From the NCBI GenBank assembly GCA_903813345.2, contig CAIIXF020000001.1, positions 40,147,366-40,211,365 on the forward strand: a stretch of DNA of 64,000 nt, written 5' to 3'. Positions 1 to 12,900 of this stretch are shown in pieces (position 1 is the stretch's first letter; each line of letters begins with the position of its first letter). Under the pieces are notes generated by a model that ran no database searches, was not told the DNA's origin, and saw nothing but the letters and a program-made list of their open reading frames with translations. A program made the position numbers and the translations under genes. This DNA is from Owenia fusiformis. Its lineage: Eukaryota; Annelida; Polychaeta; Sabellida; Oweniidae.

Positions 1-56
1 TGGGAGGCTCTATATTTGGGCAAGAACGAAGGCATATTTCACGTCATAGTGACATA

Positions 57-266
57 ACTGATGTATTACATGCTTTTGTTCCCATGGTTACTTTGTATCA
101 ATGACGTGACGTCATGATATTATCATGGTTATTAAAGAAATCTAATATCAAAACGAGGTAAGCGGGCTATATCGGGGTAATCGGGCAATATCGGTGAATA
201 TAGCTCGCTAACTTTCCCATTGACTTCCATACAAATGCTTCGCTAGGTATGTAATACATCAATATA
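57..266. repeat. Short inverted-repeat (MITE-like) segment
   Basis: A motif reading TGATGTATTACAT near position 58 recurs in reverse complement (ATGTAATACATCA) near 250. The roughly 200 bp between are non-coding. This is the arrangement of a small non-autonomous element, but no target-site duplication was identified and only a short arm is visible, so the assignment is tentative. Confidence 0.4.
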
Positions 267-289
267 TACAACTCAAATATACCAAAAAT

Positions 290-1640
290 GGGGCACATGG
301 TCTTGCTTTGTCATAATATTATTCATGAGATGTAGAAAAAATTATTACACCTTTTTTTAATTGAAATTTTCATTTTAGCTTCCGAATCTGACATCCCAGG
401 GGCAACTATATCTCACCTTGATATAACTCTCACGATATGCAACATATGCATCTCAAATGCGTGCCCAAAATGGTATAAATATAGTCTTGTTTTGTCATAT
501 TTATTGAGATTCATGAAATCAGAAGTTCAGAATTTATGGATTGGACTGTCTCCCCTGCAGGCTTCAGCTACATATAGTCCAGAGACATTAAGATCTTCTC
601 CCCAAACACTCCTTATATTACAGGAACAATGGACGATAAGTCTTTTTCATGCCTTGGATGCAACATCTTTTGTATACTGGTAGCCTATCAGTAGTGTGAG
701 TAGCCTAGCCTCATTTACCAAAATTGGCCCCTTAACCCCAAATCTGACCCGAAATTTTGAAAATATCCTGAAAAATTAGGCCTAAAAGGCGCATTTATGC
801 CCAAACATATACCAAACTGTCCCACTGCTAAATTACAAGGGCGATAAGTCTCTTCTAATCCTGATTGACATTCTCTAGTTTGCATGGTTTGTCATGTTGT
901 GCTATATTGTTATTGCCCAATCTCAACAATTGTATTCACTGTATGGCCTACTGTGCCAAGAATAATGCAATTGTTCCAAAAGCTAAGCTCTTCTTTGGGA
1001 CCCTAGAAGTTTGGGACATCACAATCATAGATTAATATTTCATTACAATCAATGTATGTTGTATGACAAACATGCAAACTAGAATGTTAATGTGGCTAGA
1101 AAGATTTATCATTACAAAGAGCTCCTTTTCCCGTATTTTACATACTCAAAATCCCTTAATTCAGTGTATAATCCAAGGTGCATATATTGCAGGCCACAGG
1201 ATAACATATTAACACCTTACATTAGCAGTTGCCATTACTTCATGAATGGAGTAAAGTACTCCCACTATTGACAGGCTAAAAGGATTCCTGTATGGATTAC
1301 AAAAGATGTTGGGTCCAAGGTATGCAAGGGAATAATCTCATCCATTGTACTTGTAAAGGGTGTTTGGGGAGCAGATGCAAATATTTGAAAGCAGATATTA
1401 TTTGCCCTGAATTATATGTAGCTGTAGAGGAGACAGTCAAAATCCATTGATTCTGAACTGTTGATTTTATGATTCTCAATAAATATGACAAAACAAGACT
1501 ATATTTATACCATTTTGAGCACACATTTGAGATGCATACCGGTATGTTGCATATCGTGAGAGTTATCAAGGTGAGATAGCCCCTGGGACACCAGAGGCTA
1601 AAATTAAAATTTATAAAAAATGCAATCATTTTTCTACATT
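290..1640. repeat. Large fold-back inverted repeat
   Basis: The stretch at about 360-690 is repeated in reverse complement at about 1270-1620. Matching pieces include the block around CTCACGATATGCAACAT at 431 and the block around TGTTGCATATCGTGAG at 1545, and the blocks describing TTTGTCATATTTATTGAG at 490 and its complement at 1475. Inside the loop, shorter inverted matches continue (around 870-895 and 1070-1095). The arms are also related to the 172-bp tandem units that follow, in opposite orientations. This resembles Foldback/Galileo-type elements, whose terminal inverted repeats consist of tandem subrepeats. No protein-coding sequence is visible. Confidence 0.7.
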
Positions 1641-1693
1641 TCATTAGTAATATGAAAAAGACAGGACTTTTCTGAGAATATTTGAGGATTATA

Positions 1694-2410
1694 TGTTACA
1701 TATCTTAGAAGTTATTATTATTATTATATGGTGCGATATGATTACCCAGGAACGTAAGAAGCTAAAATTAAAATTTTTGAAATGTATAATCAGTTTTCTA
1801 CTTCTTATTAGTAATATTATGAAAAAGCAAGAGTACATACACCTTTTGAGTACATTTGAGATACATATGCTCCATATTTTGGAAGTTATAAAGGTGAGAT
1901 ATGGTCACCCCTGGGACGTCAGAAGCCAAAATGAGAATCAATATTTTTTAAAATGTACAATCATTTTTCTACTTCTTATTAGTAATATTATGACAAATCA
2001 AGAGTACATACACCATTTTGAGTACATTTGAGATACATATGCTCCATATTTTGGAAGTTATAAAGGTGAGATATGGTCATCCCTGGGACGTCAGAAGCCA
2101 AAATGAGAATCAATATTTTTTAAAATGTACAATCATTTTTCTACTTCTTATTAGTAATATTATGACAAAGCAAGAGTACATACACCATTTTGAGTACATT
2201 TGAGATACATATGCTCCATATTTTGGAAGTTATTAAGCTGAGATATGGTCACCCCTGGGACGTCAGAAGCCAAAATGAGAATTAATATTTTTTAAAATGT
2301 ACAATCATTTTTCTACTTCTTATTAGTAATATTATGACAAAGCAAGAGTACATACACCATTTTGAGTACATTTGAGATACATATGCTCCATATTTTGGAA
2401 GTTAATCATG
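1694..2410. repeat. 172-bp tandem repeat array
   Basis: The phrase ATGCTCCATATTTTGGAAGT starts at 1867, 2039, 2211 and 2383, exactly 172 bp apart each time, and the sequence between is nearly identical from unit to unit. A more diverged unit starts at about 1694 and another at about 1540. Each unit carries a conserved TATTAGTAATATTATGA block. The short open frames that cross these units are repeat products, not genes. Confidence 0.9.
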
Positions 2411-3923
2411 TGAGATATGGTCACCCCTATCCTGCATGATGCCACAATTTTAAATTTCAATAATTTTTTTCTCCGCCAGTACAAAAGCTATTGATCCAAT
2501 TTTAAGTATGTGGTATGAACATATATAGATCCTTCAGAATGAATTTTTTCAGTACATTTTGTACCTTAACGAATCTAAAATAAGTTATTACACGTGGTAG
2601 AAGTATGAAAAAAGGTGGCGCCCCTGTAGTGAATTTCAAAATATGCCCTTATTTTCACCCTAATTCACTCAAGAAAATTCATACTGATTGTAAATAATGT
2701 TTTTGATAAGATTTTATTAGTATTTCAATGTCATTTTACTATTAAAATGTGTTAAAAATTATTTTATACCCCTACCCCCTGTTTGAAAATGAATAGATGG
2801 CGCCTCTTTAACTGCCCATAGCGAATTTACTTACCACACATTTTTACTCAAGTTAGGATAATTTACTCTAGAGAGTGTCTGGAACAAAATGATGCCCTCA
2901 AACCTTTTTTACTAGCCGATCACCGAAATCGGAGCTGGGGACAGCATCACAAGGAACATTTTTTAATTCAAATATATGTTGATTATTGTGACAAAATTAG
3001 CAAATACATATATATCAATAATAAAACATAAATTTAGTTTGATGAAAAAGTTTTTTCAAGATTTGCCAGAGCAAGAATGCAAATGTTATGAAATGAATGA
3101 CATCAGCCAGATATGCAATGAAAAATAAAAGTATTTTCTTTCACCTTGAAATAAAATTATATGTTTGCTACATATGAAAGTAAAAATGATTTTTGATAGA
3201 CTATAAAAAAACTAGGAATTAAAATTTTCTCTCACTTTAAAATAAAATGACACGTTTACGACATTCATGAAAGTAAACAAGTTCTCATGATCGATGTTAA
3301 TAATGAGAATTCCGAATCTTTGCATATAAATTTTATTCTTAAATACCTCAGGGTATCTAAGATCAGTTCCACAGATATAAAGTCAGTTTGTTTTTAGGCA
3401 CTTTTTATTCTTAATGGATACATGTGATACTTACTGAAATAGTTTTGGTCTCTGGAAACTACAGTTTTCCTAAAAAGTTGAAATATTCCTGATATGTTTA
3501 ATGTGGTGATTATCTATGTGTTATTCGCAACAGCTTTCAATTTATTAAATCAATTACAACATTTGTGAACTGCGCAACAAATATGATGTTCAATTTCCCA
3601 CCATGCAGATCTAATGTTCTCACATCTGCAACAAGTACAATAACATAAATATTCACTCAAAAAATCAATGATGAGTATATTGATTAAATTGTCCTCAATA
3701 TACTAGATAACTAATACAAGGTGAATTCAGCTGATTAAAAATAGCAGAGTTATAAATTACCTGATATATTGAGAGACATATTTACTACTGAAAATCAAAG
3801 GATGAATCAATATAACATACAGTTCAAATTGACTGTGAGCTAAATTCAAAAGATATATATCAGTTATTGCCAATTATTTTGAATGGCATTATATGTTTAT
3901 GACCGATCTTAATACTTTTACAG
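2411..3923. other. Gene-free stretch upstream of the first visible RhoGEF exon
   Basis: AT-rich, non-repetitive-looking sequence with stops in all frames. I see no exon here. It is probably an intron or 5' flank of the downstream RhoGEF gene, since the first recognised exon begins at a splice acceptor at 3922-3923. Confidence 0.6.
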
Positions 3924-6900
3924 TGACTAAGAAGGAAGACTTTGAATCCAGCCAGACAGTAGTTTATGAAGACGTGAATAAAGATACAGACAGGGTCCAG
4001 TCAGACATAAGTTGGGGGTCATCAGAATTTGAGTCTTATTCAGAAAACGAGGATGATGCGATAAAGAGTCCAACATCTCCAATCAGTACAGATACCATTG
4101 AAAGCCACAGAGTGAAGCCAGGGGGAGTTAAAAGGGACAGGGCACCATCTGACCCTACCACTAATCAGGTATGTTTCAAGATTGAATACAGCTTTTATGA
4201 TTAGTTAGATTTGGTATGATAGTAACTGCCAAGAAATGTTTATGTTCATCTATCTAACATGTAAAAACATGTATCGCTACTGCAATATGGCTGAATGTCA
4301 AGGTGAAATGAAGCTATGCTTTAATTTAGTACTAGTGTAGTTACACATTCTACCCACTCCACCAATTTGACATATTTTTGTTTGAGAAAACTCAGAAGAT
4401 TAAACTCAATGTTGTCTTTTCCTTCATACAAACATATATCATATAAATGCCTTCCGAATTTTAGAAAGCAATACTTAATTTAGAAAGGCTAATTCCTGCT
4501 GCCCAAAAAACATTTTGTAGTAACACATATTTTACATTTTACAGTTAAGCATATATTATATGTAGTATATAGTAGTCTAGTGTTAAATCATATATATTCT
4601 TTTTGTGTACTACACTTTCTTGTACCTGACCCTCAGGGGTGTGAATGTACTCAATAAATATTCTATCAAATTACAAAACAGTTGTGCAATATTTCACAAT
4701 ATTACATCAAGCAGAGTGTAAAGCATATGCAAGAATGTTTTATTATCATTTGATATTCCAGAATGTGATTGAGAGACTATACCAGCTTGGGAAGTTGAAG
4801 GCAGGCTATAAGGGCAGTAAACGTGAGGCATACGATAGTGAAGAGGGGGAGGACGAAAATCTCTACATGCATGTCAAGTTGAACCAAGAGAAACATCCTC
4901 CCCCTCTGCTACCTGCACCCCCACCCACTCTCAACAGTCAACAGGTAAGAAAAGTCCTGCCCCTCTGCAACCCCCCCCCACCCACAAAGTGTTGAACATA
5001 ATTGAAATAAGAAGACATCCATACTGTAAAAGTGGTATTTAATCCGAGTGGTTAATTTGCTGAATGGTCAAATTTTATCATTTTCCTAGTTTTAATTTTC
5101 TTAACCACAAAAAAACTTCCCATTTGATAACATTATGAAGATAATATTTCCAACATTTAATTTTCCAAACCTGGCAAAAATTAGGGAATAAGCAAATTAA
5201 ATGATAAGGCAAAATTACCACTTATACAGTATTTAACATTTTAAGACCTTACACTGAACTAACTTGAATTACATTTCCTGTACATATTCATATTTATTTT
5301 ATCATTAAATCATTTCATTGTTTCAGTTAAAACGTAGACACATAGTTGCATCAGTTGTGGAAAGTGAGAATTCCTATGTGTCGTCACTGAGGAGGTTGGT
5401 TGAGGTAAGGACAGTGTTATTAACTCCTTTAAAAAGTAAATCATAGCAATTAGGTATTAATTATTCTGTCAAATATCTTTGCTTAATTATTCAGAAAGGT
5501 ATGATTCTTGAGTTGCTACCACTAGACTTGTTTCAAACCTTTAAGCAGGGGATTTATATTCCAAGTTATTAAAGGCATTTCTGTAAGAATTTTGAGTAAG
5601 AATCTAATTCTAGAATTTCAAATCAGGTGCAGCGTGACCTAATACTACATACCAAATAGTGTAATTATATATCACATCTTGGAAAAGTTCAGTAGAAGGG
5701 GTAAAAGATTGAAATGGCTGTATGATGAATCATACAATTTTTATTTCATGTAATTAATTCATGTTTAATGCATTGAAAGCCAGTGTTCATTTCTAGCGTG
5801 AAGGTTTAAGGACAAAATTCATACTATTGGTTCCCCAATTTTTTTAATTAATTTGAATTATATCCAGAGCTAATGAAGATGGATGTAAAAATATTTGTTC
5901 ATTGAATCAATAGATGGTGGTGTAGTCAATCTAACATTGATTTACAAAAAGATTCCTATTATTTGGACTGTTCTACTATACAAGAATCATTAGACTACTA
6001 TATATACAGTAAGTCAGGGAAAAGGCAAAGAAAAGCAAAATTGTTTTCCCTGAACTGGAAATGTAAAAAATGTGAGATTTGAGTTGAGCGTCAAAAAGGC
6101 CTAAACTTGTATGTGCTGTGCTGATCAAATCATCATTGATTGACAACACCTCCATGTTATACTTTCATAGTCTGGTGAAAATATTTCATGACTAGGTGAG
6201 CAAGGGTCAAGAACCAAAATGTCAGAGAATTTCTAGGAGTTTTACTTTAAATTGACTGTTTTTGCTTTCAACATTTATATTGCATATCTACATTTGCATC
6301 TACAAACAGCTTAAAACCTTATTGTCATAAAATAGAATACTTCCACTAATCTTTACAAATGTTACACAGTGACTTCTTTTTGTGTATAAAATAGTTTTTA
6401 TGGGTTCAAATTGACAGAGTTTTTTTTTAAATTGGTTAGATCAGCACATAAAACAACCAAGCTAAATATAACTTTCTCTTCAACACAAGATTTGATTGAC
6501 AGCCCCATTGTTGCACCTTCCATATTTGGCATGAAATTGATAACCTGTACTAAATGTCTAGGTCAAGCTGATCTGGTCACTCTCTAAGACAATTTAAAAA
6601 TTTTGAATGAAATTGATCAATTTCATTGCTGCATTTCTCAGCCAAAACATATTTACACAAAAACTGACCTTTCAAATCATTTTTAGCTTTTTGAAATAAG
6701 TATGTTTGGGAGGTTTTTGATATGATCTTCTTTTATTTGAAAGAGGTTTCAGGGCTCTCACCAGGAAATATTTAGGGTGTGGTGCTAGCATCTTCAGAAT
6801 AACGATTCAATCGTGATAAATCATATTTATGTTATGTTTTATCCTTTTTACATGCTATTATTGTATATTCAGTCAAGTTTAGACTGGAAACAGTCATGAT

Positions 6901-9900
6901 TTGCCAATAGGGTGTGGAGGGAGCTAAATAGAGTGTGGTGCTGCGCCACAGTCTAAAAGCCTGGTGAGAGCCCTGGGTTTTAGCAGCAATTGAAGGACAC
7001 TATTTGGTCACAGAATTTCCAAAGAAATTCCAAAATTCGTGTTTCATTTGAAATGTATTGCCTGATGGTATAAATAGTTGTATCAGATGAACATGGCAAT
7101 TTGTTCAATATTTAAGAAAAATGCAATCACTTTTTAATGAGCAGTAGCTACTCACTGTTTTTGACAGTTCCAATTATTAGAAACATGCACATATAATAAC
7201 ATTCATCATTGCCAAAAGGTTTTTATTATTGCACATTTTTTAATCAAAATTTCACCACAATGTGAGTTTTTCATTGAAATATATTATATATTTACATACA
7301 TTTTCAGGCCTGTCAACTGTCCCGCAATTTGCGTATTTGTCACGCATTTGCTGAAGAATTTGAAGTCACGCCAGTTACTTTTGCGTGACAGAAAATGTCA
7401 CGCAAATACGCATTTTACCTGGTAATTGTCAAGCAAAAATATTTCTGAAGAAAAATGTCTAAAAAAGATCGTCTACACAGCAAAAATACGAACGTCGGAA
7501 AAAAATGTACGCAAGATGTAATGAAATTTAAACCAAGGTGTTCAAAATTTGGATCAAGGTGTTCAGATTTGGACCAAGGTGTCCACATTTTGAGGGGAGG
7601 TGTTCAACATTTCCAAGTCACTCATGTTAGGTGTTCCCAAGTTGACAGGCCTGCATTTTTAACAATAATTTAGAATTTAAAATTAGTTACAATATTTGTT
7701 ATGTCGCAATACTCAAGCATCATTAGAGATTCGTTTCATTAGACTATAGTTTTGTACTTGATTTCTCATAGTCACTTGACCTGGTTACCACAGAAGCAGA
7801 CTCATTGTTCAGTCTCTTCATGCACAATTTCTTAGTTCTGCTTGATAAAATGAAGGAGAATAAGATGAAGACCCCTTGAAGAGTGTTACACACAATGAAT
7901 AGAATAAAGAGGACCTGAGACTTGAGGAAACTGCCCAAGAATCCAAAGATCCATGTGAACCCCATAATGGATGTTAACTTTACATAAGCCAGAAATCTTG
8001 CCTTGTCACCATTTGAAGATGTAGCTTGTTTAGCCACGTTGGCTGCCTTTTGTATATGATATACAGTGATTGCAAACTGGATTATATTAGCTACAAGGAC
8101 ACAACCAATTGGGATAGCAAATGAGTATATTAGTGCCCTGTCCCCAACAATCCAACAAGCGAAAGTTCCTCCATAGTGAAACTCTAACTCAGTGACTAAA
8201 TCAATTACAAGACAAATGCACACCCCAAGCACAGGTATCCCCCAGTTGTATATGAGATATGGGGCAAACTTGACCTGACCTGGTGCTCCCACTCTGCTCA
8301 TAGTGCTGAATGTCCGACAAACAATGAAGGCCATAGTGCTCATCCAGGAAAAAGCTGCCAACCAAGCATAATGCTGAATGGCAGCCAGAGCCTTACAAAG
8401 ACTGGCAATCTCAACACCATATGGACTAATGAGAAACAACAACTGGGCAATTAATAAACCAATGGAAAGGTTCATTGTGCACAATCCCGGGATGTTTCTT
8501 AGACCTGGTAGAGCAATATATACACATATAGTGATGAACAGAGCAATTATTGACAAGCTTGTTCCTATCACTGTTAAGTACTGTTCAACTAGCATGAGAA
8601 TATTTTGTGTGTCTCCAGACATCGTTTCATTTTTGGTGAAATTCCCCTGTGTTGTCTCATTATTGGTGTAGTTCAGGCAATCTGTGGAATCTGGTTGATA
8701 TTTCAGTTCATCAAGACATTCAACATGAATGACATTTTTATCATCAGTCATCACTCGCATTCCTCCACTGCTAAAGTCGATAAGAAGCGCAAAACTTGTA
8801 AACTTCGCAAGGTCCATCCCCGGTCCGTCTTTATTGTTGGCAAATTCTTCCGTGCTCTTACAGTTTAACTCAGATAGCAGTTCACCATTGCACAAAGCAC
8901 AGTGTTCATTTTTGTAAACTCTCATTTCAAAAGAGATTTTTCTCTTGACATCTGACCTATAATTTCTGCATACATGCTCCAGTGTCTCATATTGTCTTAC
9001 TGTATAATTCCCTGTTTGAATTATATCTGCACTACATGAATCTTCAACATCTTCTGTACATAGATTTTGCTCTAATGCATCAAGGTCTATTGGATCATAT
9101 TCTGTTGTGCAATTATCAGAAAGAACATTGAAATATTCCACAACTCTTCTTTCTTTCATTAGTTCATCCAGTTTGGCTTCTACATTTTCCTTACATTTGA
9201 AATGTGGCTGCCAGATGTTTGTTTCTGCAATTTCCAAGTCATTACACTGTGCACAAAACATGTTCTTATACACCTGAGTTTTTTCACTGTTTGAGACTAA
9301 AATCCTATGGCTTATATCTGTTTTGTTATCATTCTCACAATCGTCTTTCAAAGGATGGTCACCAAGACAGTGAGATATTACATAAATGTTTGGAGAAATT
9401 AGTTTCTCATATGAACCCCTCCATTTAACATTTACGCACTTTACCAAGTTAGTCAATTTACCAGTTCTGGTCTTGATGTTATTTTCAAATTCATTGTTGT
9501 TGCCATTGTCAACTGGATCTGAAAACCCTATGAATGGTTGAATTTCAATTGGCTCCTCTCTGGGCTCTTCGGGCGTTTCACCTGCAGTTGTAGGAACATG
9601 CATGATGCATATTTCTTCATAATTGTAGCAACAGTCCCCGTATTGAATACAGTACGCATCACAAAAGCATCCACGGGTTTTTGATTGTTCTGACCTTGGT
9701 AATTTGCAGTTATTCTTCAAATCAAATGTCGTACATTTTTGCGTACATCCCTTCAGTGTGATCCCTAAGATTGTCGGCCCTTCCACTTCAGGTTCCAGAG
9801 TGGTTGTATCTGAAATGAGTTTTAATATTGTAATATTTATTTTTTCACCTGCTATCTGTCCCACTGAGTGGACCGACCTTCTCAGGTCATCCCTTAACAG

Positions 9901-12900
9901 AGATTTTAATTCTGTGTTTCAAATAACAACAAAATGTACACAAAATGCATGATGAAATCAAAACATAAAAGAAGTGTTTCTCCTGAGATGGTGTATTTGT
10001 GCTCAATAAAAGGGTTTACATAGGTTGACTTACAGTCACCTGAGTCCTAGAATAAAGATATAATCAACTTTACTGATTCTTGGGATCTGATGTTATTAAC
10101 AATTTACCTGTAACTGATGTAGGTATTCCTGTTTCAGTTCTCTCTGTGTTCTTTATTTCATCCTCTCCAGCAGTAAAGTTCACCCTCTGAATAGTCAGTT
10201 GCCCATCTATTGAAGGTACCCATAAAACACAGCATATTAGAATACCATGAAGAGCTTTCATCATCCCTATTGTTTTTATTATTTCACTCTGTATCAGTTG
10301 TTTTAATTCAACTTTTTTATAATTTTATTTTATTCTGGTGATATGGTGTACATGGAATTCATTCCACCTCTGATTACATCTGGATATTCTCTAGTTCTAT
10401 CTCAATTTACGAAATAGTTGAGTCATTTGTTTTTCGAGACCTCTCCGAGTTGTTTATTGTGAATCACTCAATGCTATTTGATAGAAACATGTCACTCGCA
10501 ATTAACTAATTATTGTTTTCGATCTATATTTTTATTTGAATAGCATTACTTGTTACTTTGAATCCATTCAACCAGCTTTTAGTTAAAATGTTTACTTGTT
10601 TGATCTTTGCAATCATGTTCCTGATTGTTTGTGAAAGTCAATCAGACTTGATGGAAATTGATATATAATCGCTATACATTACGCACTTAAAGAATAACTT
10701 GCTGTTCGATAGTTACTTATCCATTAATTTTTTACCTCTCACGAATAATAGTGTTCCATTAGTCGGAAATTAAATGCAGTATGTTCAAAAGCTATTTGTT
10801 GAGATTATAAGACTGTAGAGACACAAAATTGAGAAAGAAATATTTAATGATTTTATGATCATAATAAGCTTTTGCTTTCTAAAAAGTTCTGCTGTACAAA
10901 TATGTACCACTTAAAAGGTTATCTTAAATGATGTGTTTAACAGCTAGTTAAATAGGAATGACAGGAAAGCTTTTAAACTTAAAATGGATCCTAATGGCTC
11001 ATTAGCAGATATCAATTCTTATCTCAGACATTTAAAATGATGGAAAGATACTAAGTAAGAAGTTGATCAATTAAATGGCAGTAAATCTGACCTTGGTATT
11101 CTGATACTCCTCACACCTATCTGTGTTCACTTAATAAGAAACTGACATACTTTTACTCTAGTGTATTCCTCCAGTCCTACAATAGGAAACTCAGTGACCA
11201 TGAAAGCATTAACAAATAATTGTGGACAAGTAAGTTCACAAGAGAAATAGTCTATGAATGAAATCCCATTAATAATGTGTTCTTCCCTTGTTGCAGGAGT
11301 ACCTGACCCCACTAGAGCAGTCCAAACCATCCATTCTGAGCAGCAATACATTGAAATGTATATTCTACAAGATCAGAGGAGTCCTCCATTGCCACAATAT
11401 GTTCCAGATTGAGCTAGCAGAAACTGTCAAGAAATGGGATGAAGATGAAACTATTGGGAATGTCTTCACTGCATCTGTGAGTTCTCCTAAATATATTTTA
11501 GCCCCTCAGTTGAAATACTTGATTCAAATAGTGGTCAACTATGCAATGTATTGCCGGTTGATAGTATTGGGGGATGATGTCACATCATAACATCACAACG
11601 GTGAATCAGAGGGAAAATTTGTCACCACCAAAAGTGGTGCCATATTGTTTTTAGTCTCCAACTTTTTGTGGACATTGTTCAGCATTTGGCTGTCAGCATT
11701 TGGCATTCGGCGGTCGGTGCCTGTAACAGATGGCATGTAGTGACATTTTGCATATTAATGCCTTGTATTTTCTTCTGACAACAAAACAATTGACTGTTAT
11801 TATATTCCTCATTCAGCAATCTCAGCTTCTATTACAGTCAATATCTGAATTGCAGATCTATAGTATGCTGTACGATAGTATAGTATAGCCTTTATAATTG
11901 GAGCCTACATTAAAATAGCTCACAAATAAGTAAATACCTTATGCAATATAAGATATTACATTAAAAATGCAATCCCCCAATACTCTTTTCCTCCCCCATT
12001 CACACAGAGATGGCACCCTATATGATATTATGTTTAACTATTTTCAGTTCTCCAAGTCCATGGTGTTTGAGGTGTATAGTGCCTATGTTAATAACTTCTC
12101 TGTAGCATGGGAAGCCCTTAAGAAATCAACCAGAGACAAGCAGCAGTTTGCAGACTTTCTTAATGTAAGGAAATACTCAAGTTACTCTTGATATATTTAG
12201 ATAGTAGAATTCAGTTGATGAAAATAATTGGTAGGTTCAATAATTCAGTAAAACTATACATATCAAATACGAGGGGTGATCCAAAAGTCTTGGACGCCTC
12301 GCTCTAACTTTGCTATTTCCTTATATAATTACATGAAAGTTTCAGAGAGTAAGGATCAACATCTTAACAACTTTTTGTATAAGTTTCAACAGAAAATAAT
12401 ATATTTCAGCTACTTTTCTAAATGTTTTTTAATACCGGGTCCCTGCCACCCGGAACGGTATTTAAATATAGCAAATCACGTCACAACTGTTATAATATGG
12501 CAAATACTTTAGGTGCAGGTGCACAACCTAACACCAGTCATGATATGAGAGAATTTCCGATTTTCAGTCTGAGTGCCATATGCCATCATCATCTTCACAT
12601 ATTAAGACCTACTTTTCAACATATTTTCCGCGAATTTGAACTCATCTTTCATACCGCTTTACCAATGAATGGAAGTCATTTATGAAACCGCCATTGCTTA
12701 TGTGATACAAATGCTGCTGGAGTGCCACTCTAAACCTCATACAATGAGCAATAAAAAATTTCTTTCAACCCTCCTTTTTTCTGGAGAAAAGGAAGAAAAT
12801 CACACGGAGCCATATCTAGACTGTATCGTGCATATGGTAGCTGCTCAAGGTCAATAATAGTGAAAATATCTTGAACTATTCTTTGTTCCACTTTGATTTC

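Noticed and set aside
1693-2203. Open frames of 112 and 61 codons
   Set aside because: They repeat the same peptide because they run through the 172-bp tandem units.
7455-7673. Plus-strand 72-codon frame
   Set aside because: It runs through the right terminal repeat of a MITE and shows no protein family features.
8378-9952. Several plus-strand open frames of 60-100 codons
   Set aside because: They lie opposite the GPCR coding exon, which explains the open frames; no independent domains.
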